Positions 23,411 to 32,603 of a DNA stretch of 64,000 nucleotides are shown piece after piece (within the stretch, counting starts at the first letter, position 1; each line of letters starts with the position of its first letter). This DNA comes from an uncultured Acetatifactor sp. (GTDB lineage: Bacteria > Bacillota > Clostridia > Lachnospirales > Lachnospiraceae): assembly GCA_910578815.1 (NCBI GenBank), contig CAJTSE010000019.1:5895-69894 (forward strand), written 5' to 3'. Under the pieces are notes generated by a model that saw only the letters and a program-made list of their open reading frames with translations, had not been told where the DNA came from and searched no databases. Made by a program: the position numbers and the translations under genes.

Positions 23411-23551
23411 CACGTAAATTATTTTCCGGCAATGAGTCGACGGCTATCTAAAGAATTAAACAGACTTTACACCTTTTTATTTTCGTAATAGGATTTGTAT
23501 AAAAGTACCCAATGAAAGGAACGGGAGCGACACTTTACAGGTGAAAGGCAG

Positions 23552-25141
23552 ATGAAAATGATGAATTACAATACAATCGAAAGCTATGTCGAGCGAGTGT
23601 ATGGCTTCGCAGTCAATCATACCTTTACCAGAGACGAAGCAGACGAGCTGTCTCAGGAAATCTTGATTACCGCTGTCCGTGAGCTTCCAAGGCTGAAGGA
23701 CAGAAGCAAATTTGAGCCCTGGCTTTGGGGTATTGCAGGCAATACTGCAAAGAGCTTTCGGCGTCGCATGGGAAAACAGCGCGCGATGTATTCCTATAAT
23801 ATGCCGGAAGACCTGTTCCGCAGCGAGCAATGCAATGACCCGGAAGAAAATCAGGAAGAAGAATATGACCGCCTGCGAACAAATATTGCAATGCTTTCAG
23901 CCATTTACCGCGACATCATCATTCTTCATTATTACGACGGCCTTTCCACAAAACAGATCTCCGACAGACTGAATATCCCGGAAGGAACCATAACCTGGCG
24001 GCTGTCGGAGGCAAGAAAAAAACTGAAAAAGGAGTATAACAACATGAACGAAACTGCCTTAAGACCTGTAAAATTAAGAATTGACATATATGGGAGCGGA
24101 GACTATGACGGCGAAATCATTCCGTTCCCCAGTGAAAAGATCGACGACGCGCTTTCACAGAACATATTATACTACTGCTATGAAAAGCCCTGTGGCATTG
24201 AAGAGCTGGCACAGTTGTGCGGCGTACCGGCTTATTACATTGAAGACCGGATTCGGAACCTCCTGAAACGGGAGGCCCTTCTGGAAACCTCAAAGGGAAA
24301 ATATCGTACAAGCTTTATAATCTGGTCGGACAAATACGGTATTTATTGTGAAGAACACGGAGAAAAAGCACTGCTGCCGCTTATGAATCAACTGCTGGAA
24401 GCCCTGCATGGCATCGCAAGGGAAGCAGCCGGACTCGGCTTTTATAAAGCCGGAAAGAGCGAAACGGATTTGTTTTATCTCTACGGAAGCATGGCCTTCT
24501 GCCATGCCAGTACACGTTACTGTACTCTGCCCTATCCCGATTATGTCCAGCGGTATGACGGGGGCAGATGGTGCTATATCGGAAATATGGAAACCGGACA
24601 GCACCGCAGAATCGGCCTGGGCATACAGTGTTGTACTAATAACGGCATCCCCGGCGGATACACCCATACTTCATACGGCGGTATCCACGGCATGGCATTC
24701 CGCCCAATGATGCGCGATTATTATATTAATATCTGTGCCGACATTTTACGAGGCGCTTCCCCGAAGGATACAGAGTCCGTGGCAAATGCAATCAGGGAGG
24801 GATACATTATAAAGAAGCAGGACGGTACTCTGCTTGTCACGACTCCCGCTTTCACCAGAAAGCAGAAGGCGGCATTTAATTCCATAACCGACAAATATCT
24901 GGCGCCGCTTATGCCCGCATACTCGGAAATTATAAACGACTTTATTGCAGGATATAAAAAGCTGTTCCCCCCGCATTTGAATGACGATGCAGACCGCATG
25001 TGCCAGAATATGTTTCAGGGATTTTACACGGTAGTCGTGGAGCATGCCCAGAGAATTGGCGCCATAAAAATGCCCTCTCCGCATTGCTTCTGTGACGTAC
25101 TGATCCAGACAGCCCCGGCTGACCCTGACCCTCTGCCATAA
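23552..25141 (+). CDS. ECF-type sigma factor with a large C-terminal extension
   Basis: A 529-residue protein. Residues 5-75 form sigma region 2 (DEADELSQEILITAVRELP, FEPWLWGIAGNTAKSFRR) and residues 110-165 region 4 (IIILHYYDGLSTKQISDRL, EGTITWRLSEARKKL). An extra winged-helix-like segment follows at about 195-255 (CGIEELAQLCGVPAYYIEDR), and 270 residues of an unassigned domain complete it. ECF factors are usually under 200 residues, so the C-terminus may be a built-in sensor or anti-sigma-like domain. It is divergent from the flagellar unit and has no anti-sigma gene next to it. Confidence 0.82.
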   Translation: MKMMNYNTIESYVERVYGFAVNHTFTRDEADELSQEILITAVRELPRLKDRSKFEPWLWGIAGNTAKSFRRRMGKQRAMYSYNMPEDLFRSEQCNDPEENQEEEYDRLRTNIAMLSAIYRDIIILHYYDGLSTKQISDRLNIPEGTITWRLSEARKKLKKEYNNMNETALRPVKLRIDIYGSGDYDGEIIPFPSEKIDDALSQNILYYCYEKPCGIEELAQLCGVPAYYIEDRIRNLLKREALLETSKGKYRTSFIIWSDKYGIYCEEHGEKALLPLMNQLLEALHGIAREAAGLGFYKAGKSETDLFYLYGSMAFCHASTRYCTLPYPDYVQRYDGGRWCYIGNMETGQHRRIGLGIQCCTNNGIPGGYTHTSYGGIHGMAFRPMMRDYYINICADILRGASPKDTESVANAIREGYIIKKQDGTLLVTTPAFTRKQKAAFNSITDKYLAPLMPAYSEIINDFIAGYKKLFPPHLNDDADRMCQNMFQGFYTVVVEHAQRIGAIKMPSPHCFCDVLIQTAPADPDPLP

Positions 25142-25202
25142 TGCCCTGTTGAAGCCCGGAATCCGATGAAATCCGCACCCTGCACGTGATAGCTCATTTT
25201 TA

Positions 25203-25236
25203 AAGCCTGACAGGCATCTCCACACCTGTCAGGCTT
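25203..25236. terminator. bidirectional terminator between sigma factor and glgB
   Basis: AAGCCTGACAGG and its perfect complement (12 bp) flank a 10-nt loop. TTATTCTT follows on the plus strand and TTTAAAAA-type sequence on the minus strand. It can serve the convergent ECF gene and glgB. Confidence 0.8.
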
Positions 25237-25247
25237 ATTCTTACTGC

Positions 25248-27155
25248 TTAAAACACAAATACCGCCGCTCCATAGGGAGGCAGATCCAGTGAAAGCGAAT
25301 ACTTCTGATTACACAAAGGCTCCTTTTCCGCCGTAATTTCTTGGGGAATCTCATTGCCCCAGCCGCCGAAGCGTTCCTCGTCGCTGTTTAAGAGCAGCTT
25401 ATACTTCTTATTCTTCGGAACGGCAACCCGGTAACCTTCCCGCTTAACCGGCGTCATATTCATGACAAACAGCAAATTGTTTCTGCCCTTAGAAGACCTT
25501 CTCACAAAGGAATACACACTGTTTTCCGTGTCGTCCGCGTTCATCCATTCAAACCCGGCCCAGGTATCGTCCAGCTCGTAAGCCGCCGGATATTTTCTGT
25601 AGATCGTCAGCAATTCCTTTACATAATCGTGCAGACCTTTATTGCTTTTCTCGCCGAGAAGATACCAATCCAGTTCTCTTGCCTCGCTCCATTCTCTTTC
25701 CTGCCCGAAATCCTGCCCCATGAACAACAGCTTCTTGCCGGCATGTCCGAACATATATGTATACCCCACGCGCAAATTCGCGTATTTATCCACCTTGTAT
25801 CCAGGCATCTTATTTACCATGGAGCATTTTAAATGCACCACCTCGTCATGGGACAGAGGAAGGATATATTTTTCACTCTCATTGTAGCTCATGGCAAAGG
25901 TCATGGCATAGTGATTACCTTTGCGGTAAATGGGATCCAGCTTCATATACTCACAGAAATCGTGCATCCAGCCCATGTTCCATTTAAAGGCGAAACCAAG
26001 GCCCTCGCCGCCGATCTCCCCGGTAACATTGGGCCAGGCCGTGGATTCCTCCGCAATGGTCAGGAATCCGGGATAACTCCCACGAACTACGGAATTCATA
26101 TGCTTGAAAAATTCGATAGCCGCAAGATTCTCATGACCACCGTACTTATTAGGCACCCATTGACCCGCCTGCTTTCCGTAATCCAGATAAAGCATGGAAG
26201 CCACCGCATCCACCCGGATACCGTCCACATGGAATTCCCGCAGCCAGAACAGCACGTTGGCAATCAGGAAATTCTTTACCTCTGGCTTCTCGTAATTAAA
26301 GATTTTGGTGCCCCAGTCAGGATGCTCCCCCAGGCGGGGATCCGGATGTTCAAAAATGCACTGCCCGTCGAACTGCCCCAGTCCGTGAGCATCGGTGGCA
26401 AAATGAGCCGGCACCCAGTCCAGGATGACACCAACGCCTGCCTTGTGCAGCTGATTCACCAGATACATAAAGTCCTTAGGCGTACCGTAGCGGGAGGTAG
26501 GCGCATAATACCCCGTCACCTGATACCCCCAGGAGCCGTCAAAGGGAAACTCCGCAATACCCATCAGCTCCACATGTGTATATTTCATTTCCTTTAAATA
26601 CTCCACAATCCTGTCTGCAAACTGGCGATAATTATAAAAGCCCTCCGCCGTTCCGTCGGGATGCTTCATAAAGGAACCGATATGACACTCATAAATAGCC
26701 ATAGGCTCTCTGTTCATGTCCTTTTGGTCCCGTTGCTCCATCCAGGCCGCATCCTTCCATTCAAATCCGGAAAGATCCGCCACAATAGATGCCGTTCCTG
26801 GACGATACTCCGCCTGATTGGCAAAGGGATCTGCCTTGTATAGCTTTCGCCCGTCCTGAGCAGTAATCAAAAACTTATACATATCTCCCACAGCCGCTTC
26901 CGGAATAAACAACCCCCAGATGCCTACCGGTCCCAGCTTTTCCATGGAATGAGTCTCTTCATTCCATCCATTAAAGGAGCCGATCACATGAACTGCGCTT
27001 GCATTGGGCGCCCATACACCAAAGTAAATACCTTCCACCCCTTCTTCCACAGAGCGGTGGGCCCCCAGCTTTTTATAAATGTCATAATGCGTCCCCTGTG
27101 AAAACAGATACTGATCCGCCTCGGAAATGAAAACCTTTTCTGCTTCTTTTGCCAT
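25248..27155 (-). CDS. glgB: 1,4-alpha-glucan branching enzyme
   Basis: A 635-residue GH13 branching enzyme. It has an N-terminal CBM48 (FGVWAPNASAVHVIGSFNGW), GVILDWVPAHF, the catalytic aspartate in DGIRVDAVASMLYLDY, the glutamate in TIAEESTAWP, and HDEVVH. It makes alpha-1,6 branches in glycogen. ATG 27155 is preceded by GGAAAGGCGGG; an ATG at 27185 that overlaps the stop of the upstream TPR gene (TAATG) is possible. No other glycogen genes are in the window. Confidence 0.96.
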   Translation of the reverse strand: MAKEAEKVFISEADQYLFSQGTHYDIYKKLGAHRSVEEGVEGIYFGVWAPNASAVHVIGSFNGWNEETHSMEKLGPVGIWGLFIPEAAVGDMYKFLITAQDGRKLYKADPFANQAEYRPGTASIVADLSGFEWKDAAWMEQRDQKDMNREPMAIYECHIGSFMKHPDGTAEGFYNYRQFADRIVEYLKEMKYTHVELMGIAEFPFDGSWGYQVTGYYAPTSRYGTPKDFMYLVNQLHKAGVGVILDWVPAHFATDAHGLGQFDGQCIFEHPDPRLGEHPDWGTKIFNYEKPEVKNFLIANVLFWLREFHVDGIRVDAVASMLYLDYGKQAGQWVPNKYGGHENLAAIEFFKHMNSVVRGSYPGFLTIAEESTAWPNVTGEIGGEGLGFAFKWNMGWMHDFCEYMKLDPIYRKGNHYAMTFAMSYNESEKYILPLSHDEVVHLKCSMVNKMPGYKVDKYANLRVGYTYMFGHAGKKLLFMGQDFGQEREWSEARELDWYLLGEKSNKGLHDYVKELLTIYRKYPAAYELDDTWAGFEWMNADDTENSVYSFVRRSSKGRNNLLFVMNMTPVKREGYRVAVPKNKKYKLLLNSDEERFGGWGNEIPQEITAEKEPLCNQKYSLSLDLPPYGAAVFVF

Positions 27156-27184
27156 AATAATATCCCGCCTTTCCAAAATCTCCA

Positions 27185-30100
27185 TTATACAAAATCTTTT
27201 TCCGTCAGAATAATCATGTCCTCTTCATCATAACGCCTTGCGAAAAGAATGTCAAAGAAATGTCCAATGGTTTTTCTATTGGCATGGCGGATCGCTTCAT
27301 CAACAATATCCTTCACTTCCATAACCGTCACCACATGATCCAATGTCTGCCGTTCTTCAATCCGGGTATGAAGCGCCAGTATCCCCAATTCATCAATAGA
27401 GTATTCCATCTCACGGGCATACTGCCTTCCGAACGACACCAGGGAATCATTGCTCAAAGCCTCTACGTCCATCCTTGCCGTGAAGCACTCACGCAGCCCC
27501 GGATGGGCCCCCAGCAGCTTATCAATGGCTTTTTTTGTGTCCTCAAGAAAAATAATGATGCCAAAATTTTCTTTTTGTAATGCCTTCTGCAGCGATTCTA
27601 TTGTATGCGTTTCCATATCCGATGCCTGCCGGATAATCAAGGCACCGCTTTTAAAACGTTCCAACGTTTCGCCTATATTCTTGGAATTCAGTCCCTGTCC
27701 CGATACCTGCGCCACCTTGCCTGAAAAATTGCTGTCGGCCATCTGAATTTCCCGAATCATATTTTTCGCCAGGGAAAGGGTGTCCATCCCCTTCTCTCCG
27801 GTAATAATCACATTTCCGGTATAGGCTGCCATGCTGATACTGTCAATGGCCTTTACCAGCCTCTCTCTGCCGGAACGGCTTTGGATGAAGGGGGCATAAA
27901 GTTCCTTTTCCTCACGGGTCAGAGCGCGCACCTTTGTATCCCTGCGCTGAACAATTTCTGATTCTTCCCCGGTAAATTCTTCTTTACCGCTATCCTCCGC
28001 AGGCTCTTCCACAAAGCCTCTCTCTTCTGTCTCTTCCGTCTCTCCTTCCCCAGGCTCTTCCTCAAGGTTTCCTTCTTCTGCCTCTTCCGTCTCTCCTTCT
28101 CCAGACTCTTCTAGGTTTCCTTCTTCTGCCTCTTCCGTCTCTCCTTCTCCAGACTCTTCTAGGTTTCCTTCTTCTGCCTCTTCCGTCTCTCCTTCCCCAA
28201 GCTCTTCCTCAAAGTTTCCTTCTTCGGTTTCTCCTTCCCCAGGCGCTTCCTCAAAGTTTCCTTCTTCGGTTTCTCCTTCCCCAGGCTCTTCCTCAAGGTT
28301 TCCTTCTTCGGTTTCTCCTTCCCCAGGCGCTTCCTCAAAGTTTCCTTCTTCGGTTTCTCCTTCCCCAGGCGCTTCCTCGAAGTTTCCCTCTTCTGGCTCT
28401 ACTTCCCCAGACTCTTCCTCAAAGCTGATTTCTTCTATCTCTTCTTCGTCAAGCTCCACGGGTTCACTCTCCAGCTGTTCCAGCAGGCCATCTTTCACGG
28501 ATTCCTCAAACTCGGTAAACATGTTGCCTGTCTGCTCCAAAACATGCTGCCGCACTTCCTCCTGCCGCTTAGCCTCATTATCCCGCTTCAGCTTTTCCCA
28601 CTCATCCAATATATCTTCAAAATCCATCTGACCGGTGATCTGCTTTTCAATTTTTTCACTCTCCGGCACCACAAGACTGATCTGACCGTCTGATTCCTGA
28701 GACAAAACTCCGGCAATTTCCCTTGGCGGCTGCGCGGTCAGTACCTGCTCCACCCTTTGTCCCATGTTTTCCATCCTCAACTGATCCATTACGATCTTTG
28801 CCGTCTCGTCAGCATGAAGTTCTACCATTTCTTCCGGTAACTCTTTTCCTAAAGACACATTCTCCGCCGGCAAATTTTTCTCTGACACCTGCTCCCCTGC
28901 AGGCGTCTCCGGCAATGCAGACTCTTCTGCCGGTCTCTCTTCAGCGAAAGCCTTCTTCCCTGAAAAATCTTCTTCCTTTCGGATATTACCCAGTTCTCCC
29001 GTCTCCCCGAAAAATACTTCGGTGCCTTCCATAACCTCCGCCTCAGGCTCCAGATCATCTTCATCTACCTCATCTATTTCCGGCAGATCAAGGCTCTCGG
29101 TATCAGTATCCAGCAGCGGTGCAACAATAGAGCGAGTAATAGCGTCATTCTGTGCCTGATTTTCAGCCAGCACCTCCTGCAGCCCGGCCGCAATTTCTGC
29201 CTGCAGATTAATTGTATTATAGGCGCCCACATCCATGGTTTTAACTTGTATATCCAACTCTTCCGGTTCCGGCTGCTTTTCCGCTCCTGCAAACGAAGGT
29301 TCCGCTACAGGCGCAGGCCTGGCCAGCACCCAGTCCGTTCTGGTATCCCCCGATACCTCCGTTCCTTGTGCAGCCCAGCCCGTGTATACGGATTTGTCCG
29401 CCTGTTTACTATCCGCTGCCTTCGCTGCGCCCTCCTGCCAGTTTCCGTCGTCTGTCCCGGCATTCCACACAGAGTCCCCCCAGCCGCCTTGTGCCGTTCC
29501 GTTCTGTCCGGACTCTCCCCAGCCGCCTTGCGCCGTTCCGTCCTGTTCGGATTCTCCCCAGCCGCCTTGCGCCGTTCCGTCCTGTTCGGATTCTCCCCAG
29601 CCGCTCTGTACTGCCTCTTCCTGGACGGGATTTTCCCAGCCGGCCGGCTCTTCCACCGCTGCAGGAGCCTCTTCCACAGGGTCAAACCGATGGTCATACT
29701 TTTCCTGCTGGCTTGCAGACAAAGGCTGATGCAGCATTTTCAGTTCCATCGCTTTGATCACATATTTTCCGTCGCCAAACCAAAGGATCAACTCATCGCA
29801 CTCTTCCACACAGCGAGTAGCCAAACCCACCCGATGGTACAAATATGCCAGCTCATATGCCCACTTTTCCCGGTAATCCCTTTTTTTAAGCTCTTCCAGC
29901 ACACCGATTCGCTCTTCCAGACTGACATCCTGAGCCTCGTATAGCTTATACTGCAGAATATAACGTCCCGGATCCTTCGGCGCCACCTGCACAAACTCTT
30001 TGTAATAATTTACCGCCTGCAGAAATTCCTCCGTTTTGATGCAAAGCTCGCAGAGTGAATAACAAATAGTCTTCCCCCCCGGTCTTCTCTCATATGCCAG

Positions 30101-30307
30101 CAGCAGCATATTTTTCGCATCCTCATAGCGACGGTTTATTTTATACAGATCGCTGATGGTGCAAAGCATCATGACGCTCTTAACCCTGCGCCAGTCGATG
30201 GTATCCGCAATCTCAGCCGCCTGTGGATAGTCCCCCTCAGCGATCAGCTCTTTAATTTCGTCTGCCCTTACTTTATATTCATATTTATCCAAGGTATCTC
30301 TCCCCAT
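27185..30307 (-). CDS. TPR protein with tandem repeats and a degenerate AAA-like domain
   Basis: A 1040-residue protein. Residues 1-190 are TPR-like helices (YEDAKNMLLLAYERRPG, EEFLQAVNYYKEFVQVAPKD). Residues 236-280 hold a 13-residue repeat (GGWGESEQDGTAQ). A highly acidic segment at about 623-764 repeats GNFEEAPGEGETEE. The last 223 residues resemble an AAA+ module, but the P-loop position reads GEKGMDTLSLAKN without the GKT lysine, and FGIIIFLED occupies the Walker B place. Nucleotide binding is therefore doubtful. It lies directly upstream of glgB, perhaps as an operon. A role as scaffold is a guess. Confidence 0.75.
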   Translation of the reverse strand: MGRDTLDKYEYKVRADEIKELIAEGDYPQAAEIADTIDWRRVKSVMMLCTISDLYKINRRYEDAKNMLLLAYERRPGGKTICYSLCELCIKTEEFLQAVNYYKEFVQVAPKDPGRYILQYKLYEAQDVSLEERIGVLEELKKRDYREKWAYELAYLYHRVGLATRCVEECDELILWFGDGKYVIKAMELKMLHQPLSASQQEKYDHRFDPVEEAPAAVEEPAGWENPVQEEAVQSGWGESEQDGTAQGGWGESEQDGTAQGGWGESGQNGTAQGGWGDSVWNAGTDDGNWQEGAAKAADSKQADKSVYTGWAAQGTEVSGDTRTDWVLARPAPVAEPSFAGAEKQPEPEELDIQVKTMDVGAYNTINLQAEIAAGLQEVLAENQAQNDAITRSIVAPLLDTDTESLDLPEIDEVDEDDLEPEAEVMEGTEVFFGETGELGNIRKEEDFSGKKAFAEERPAEESALPETPAGEQVSEKNLPAENVSLGKELPEEMVELHADETAKIVMDQLRMENMGQRVEQVLTAQPPREIAGVLSQESDGQISLVVPESEKIEKQITGQMDFEDILDEWEKLKRDNEAKRQEEVRQHVLEQTGNMFTEFEESVKDGLLEQLESEPVELDEEEIEEISFEEESGEVEPEEGNFEEAPGEGETEEGNFEEAPGEGETEEGNLEEEPGEGETEEGNFEEAPGEGETEEGNFEEELGEGETEEAEEGNLEESGEGETEEAEEGNLEESGEGETEEAEEGNLEEEPGEGETEETEERGFVEEPAEDSGKEEFTGEESEIVQRRDTKVRALTREEKELYAPFIQSRSGRERLVKAIDSISMAAYTGNVIITGEKGMDTLSLAKNMIREIQMADSNFSGKVAQVSGQGLNSKNIGETLERFKSGALIIRQASDMETHTIESLQKALQKENFGIIIFLEDTKKAIDKLLGAHPGLRECFTARMDVEALSNDSLVSFGRQYAREMEYSIDELGILALHTRIEERQTLDHVVTVMEVKDIVDEAIRHANRKTIGHFFDILFARRYDEEDMIILTEKDFV
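28015..28440. repeat. coding minisatellite, acidic repeats of the TPR protein
   Basis: About nine to ten copies of a roughly 42-bp unit (with shorter variants) encode EEGNFEEAPGEGETEE-like segments in frame. Neighbouring units are near identical, which points to recent expansion by slippage or unequal exchange. Confidence 0.75.
29468..29602. repeat. coding minisatellite, GGWGESEQDGTAQ repeats
   Basis: Four units of 39 bp encode WGES-EQDGTAQGG with small changes (residues 236-280 of the TPR protein). Frame is kept. Confidence 0.75.
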
Positions 30308-30603
30308 CCCATATACCGCCTCATTTGCATTTTCAAATCGCTTTCCTGCAAAATTAAGAAAGACGGTGCAGTCAACACATACGTATACTTTCCCACTATT
30401 TTGTTAAGTTTACCATAGATATAGTACACATGTCAAAGAAAAAAGGCAAAAAAAATACAATATCTAGTATTAGACACATAAAAACCATGGACAGATGTAT
30501 CAAAAGAGATTACAGTCAGGACTGGTCGTCGGGCCGGCCGTCTGATATACTGGAGGCAGCTTTATAAACTTTATAAAATAAATAAAAGGAGAACCTGTAT
30601 CAG
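30308..30603. other. intergenic region between divergent genes, possible extended -10 promoter
   Basis: About 296 bp without a gene separates the TPR protein gene from the response regulator gene. An extended -10 (TGATATACT) lies about 60 bases before the response regulator start, after a GC-rich palindrome GGGCCGGCC. The first half is AT-rich with no structure I can name. Confidence 0.35.
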
Positions 30604-31275
30604 ATGACAAAATTATTAATCGTGGATGACGACAGGGCGCTTGTCACCATGCTGCAAACCCACTTTAAAATAAAGCAGTTTGAGATCCTGACCGCCGAAA
30701 ACGGCGGGGAGGCATTGGAAAAATTAAAGTATCAGCCGGATCTTATTCTTCTGGACATTAATATGCCCCAGATGGACGGACTTTCATTGTGTCGACTCAT
30801 CCGCGATAAAATATCCTGCCCCATCCTGTTTTTGACGGCAAAGGCGGACGAGGATGACCGAGTGGGCGGACTGCTTTCAGGCGGCGACGACTATATCACC
30901 AAGCCTTTCAGCCTGAAGGAGCTGGATGCCCGGATCACTGCCCATCTGAGACGGGAACAGCGGCGCAGCCTCCCGTCAAGCTGTCTTTTCCAGGACGAGC
31001 TTATCATTGATTACACATCCAGAACCGTGCAGATCGCCGGCAACTGCACGGAGTTTACCAGAGCGGAATATGGAATCATTGAGTTTCTGTCCTTGAATCC
31101 GGGAATCGTGTTTGATAAGGATCGAATCTATGAGAAGGTCTGCGGCTATGATGCCGAAGGCGACAGTCGTGTCATAACAGAGCTGATCCGCAGAATCCGA
31201 AAAAAATTTCAGGTATTTACGGACACAGAGTATATTGAAACTGTATGGGGGATGGGATACCGATGGGCAAAATAA
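30604..31275 (+). CDS. OmpR/VanR-type response regulator
   Basis: A 223-residue response regulator. The receiver domain has LIVDDDRALV, the phospho-acceptor aspartate in DLILLDINMPQMDG, TAKADEDDR and the lysine in YITKPFSL. A C-terminal winged helix (FTRAEYGIIEFL, VITELIRRIRKKF, VWGMGYRW) binds DNA. It overlaps the histidine kinase gene by 13 bases. The pair probably controls the ABC exporter genes that follow, as in peptide-antibiotic response systems. The ribosome binding site AAAGGAG is about 12 bases from the ATG. Confidence 0.94.
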   Translation: MTKLLIVDDDRALVTMLQTHFKIKQFEILTAENGGEALEKLKYQPDLILLDINMPQMDGLSLCRLIRDKISCPILFLTAKADEDDRVGGLLSGGDDYITKPFSLKELDARITAHLRREQRRSLPSSCLFQDELIIDYTSRTVQIAGNCTEFTRAEYGIIEFLSLNPGIVFDKDRIYEKVCGYDAEGDSRVITELIRRIRKKFQVFTDTEYIETVWGMGYRWAK

Positions 31276-32471
31276 TTCAAAACCTTTCTGTCAGAAAAAC
31301 GATTCTTCTCTATTTAATACTCAGCCTGATCTGCAGCTACTTTTTGTCCGCCTATATTTCCGTGCTGGCCCGGCATACACAGGCAGCTGTCTGGCGAAAA
31401 TATACTGATTCGGATAAATATCCTGGTCCAGAGCGCTCCGAATATGCGGAAAACCGGCTGACACCCGACCCTTACGGCGAGATGAGACCCGCCTACAATA
31501 AAATGACCCCTGCCGACCGCCGTATAGACGATGTCTGCGACTTTTTGCAGTCCTATGCGGTACTGATCCTGTCCATAGCCGGAAGCTGTGCATCTGTCTT
31601 TCTGTTTTACCGAAATAAATTGAAATACCCTCTTTTGGAGCTGACTCAGGCCTCCCAGAATATCTCTCAAAACAATCTGCAGTTTCATATTACGTACGAA
31701 AACAAGGACGAAATGGGACAGCTGTGCCGGGAATTCGAACGGATGCGGGCGCAGCTTGTGGAAAATAATATCCGCCTGTGGCGAAGTCTTGACGAAGAGC
31801 GGGCTCTTCGCGCCGCCATCTCCCACGACATCCGCTCCCCCCTGTCCGTCTTAAAGGGATACCATGAGATGCTGACGGACTACCTTCCCGGTGAAGCCAT
31901 CAGCATGGAAAAGGCCATGGAAATGCTGTCGGAATGTGGGAAACAGCTTGAGCGCATGGACAGATTCGTGGAGACCATGCAAAGGCTGAGCAGTCTGGAA
32001 CGGCGGGAGCTTTGTCCTGATGAGCTGACCGCCAGGCAGCTGCAGGCGGAGCTTTCTGCGGAAATCAGCATTCTGGAAAAGGAAACCGGGAAAAAAATTC
32101 TGCTCCGCAAGGTTACCCCGGAAGAATCCTTTCGGGGCGATCAGGAAATCATATTAGAAGTCACGGAAAATCTGCTGTCCAACGCCCTGCGTTATGCCAG
32201 AGAAACAGTGGAAATCACCCTCGACCTCAGGGCGGACGAATGCTGGATCCGCATCACCGATGACGGCTGCGGATTTTTCGATTCCACTGCCAAAGCTGCG
32301 AAAGCCTGTTTCCCGCAGAACCCACAAAACATCAAGGACAGCCTGAATCACTCAGGGCTGGGCATGTATATCAGCAGACTGTATTGTGAAAAGCACGGCG
32401 GCAGGCTTCTGACGGAGAATTTGCAGCAGGGCGGCGCTTCGGTAACTGCTGTATTTGGCCGGATTGTGTAA
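31263..32471 (+). CDS. HAMP sensor histidine kinase
   Basis: A 402-residue kinase (ATG 31263). Two membrane helices flank a sensor loop of about 70 residues, then come a HAMP domain, the H box AAISHDIRSPLSVLKGY with the phospho-histidine, N box VTENLLSNALRYA, G1 ITDDGCGFF and G2 HSGLGMYISR. It pairs with the upstream response regulator. The loop is polar and short; its ligand is unknown. Confidence 0.93.
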   Translation: MGKIIQNLSVRKTILLYLILSLICSYFLSAYISVLARHTQAAVWRKYTDSDKYPGPERSEYAENRLTPDPYGEMRPAYNKMTPADRRIDDVCDFLQSYAVLILSIAGSCASVFLFYRNKLKYPLLELTQASQNISQNNLQFHITYENKDEMGQLCREFERMRAQLVENNIRLWRSLDEERALRAAISHDIRSPLSVLKGYHEMLTDYLPGEAISMEKAMEMLSECGKQLERMDRFVETMQRLSSLERRELCPDELTARQLQAELSAEISILEKETGKKILLRKVTPEESFRGDQEIILEVTENLLSNALRYARETVEITLDLRADECWIRITDDGCGFFDSTAKAAKACFPQNPQNIKDSLNHSGLGMYISRLYCEKHGGRLLTENLQQGGASVTAVFGRIV

Positions 32472-32603
32472 GCAGTCTGGTCTTTTTTCGATTTTATGCC
32501 GCCTTGTTGTCTTTTCATTGTGATTTGTCCGGTACTCTGTATTGGTGACGGCTTTCGCTTACAATTTTCTGATTACCAGAAATAATACAGAAGGAGGCAA
32601 AAC

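Noticed and set aside
28015..29602. Long open frames opposite the TPR protein repeats
   Set aside because: They are artefacts of the repeat composition on the complementary strand; no binding sites.
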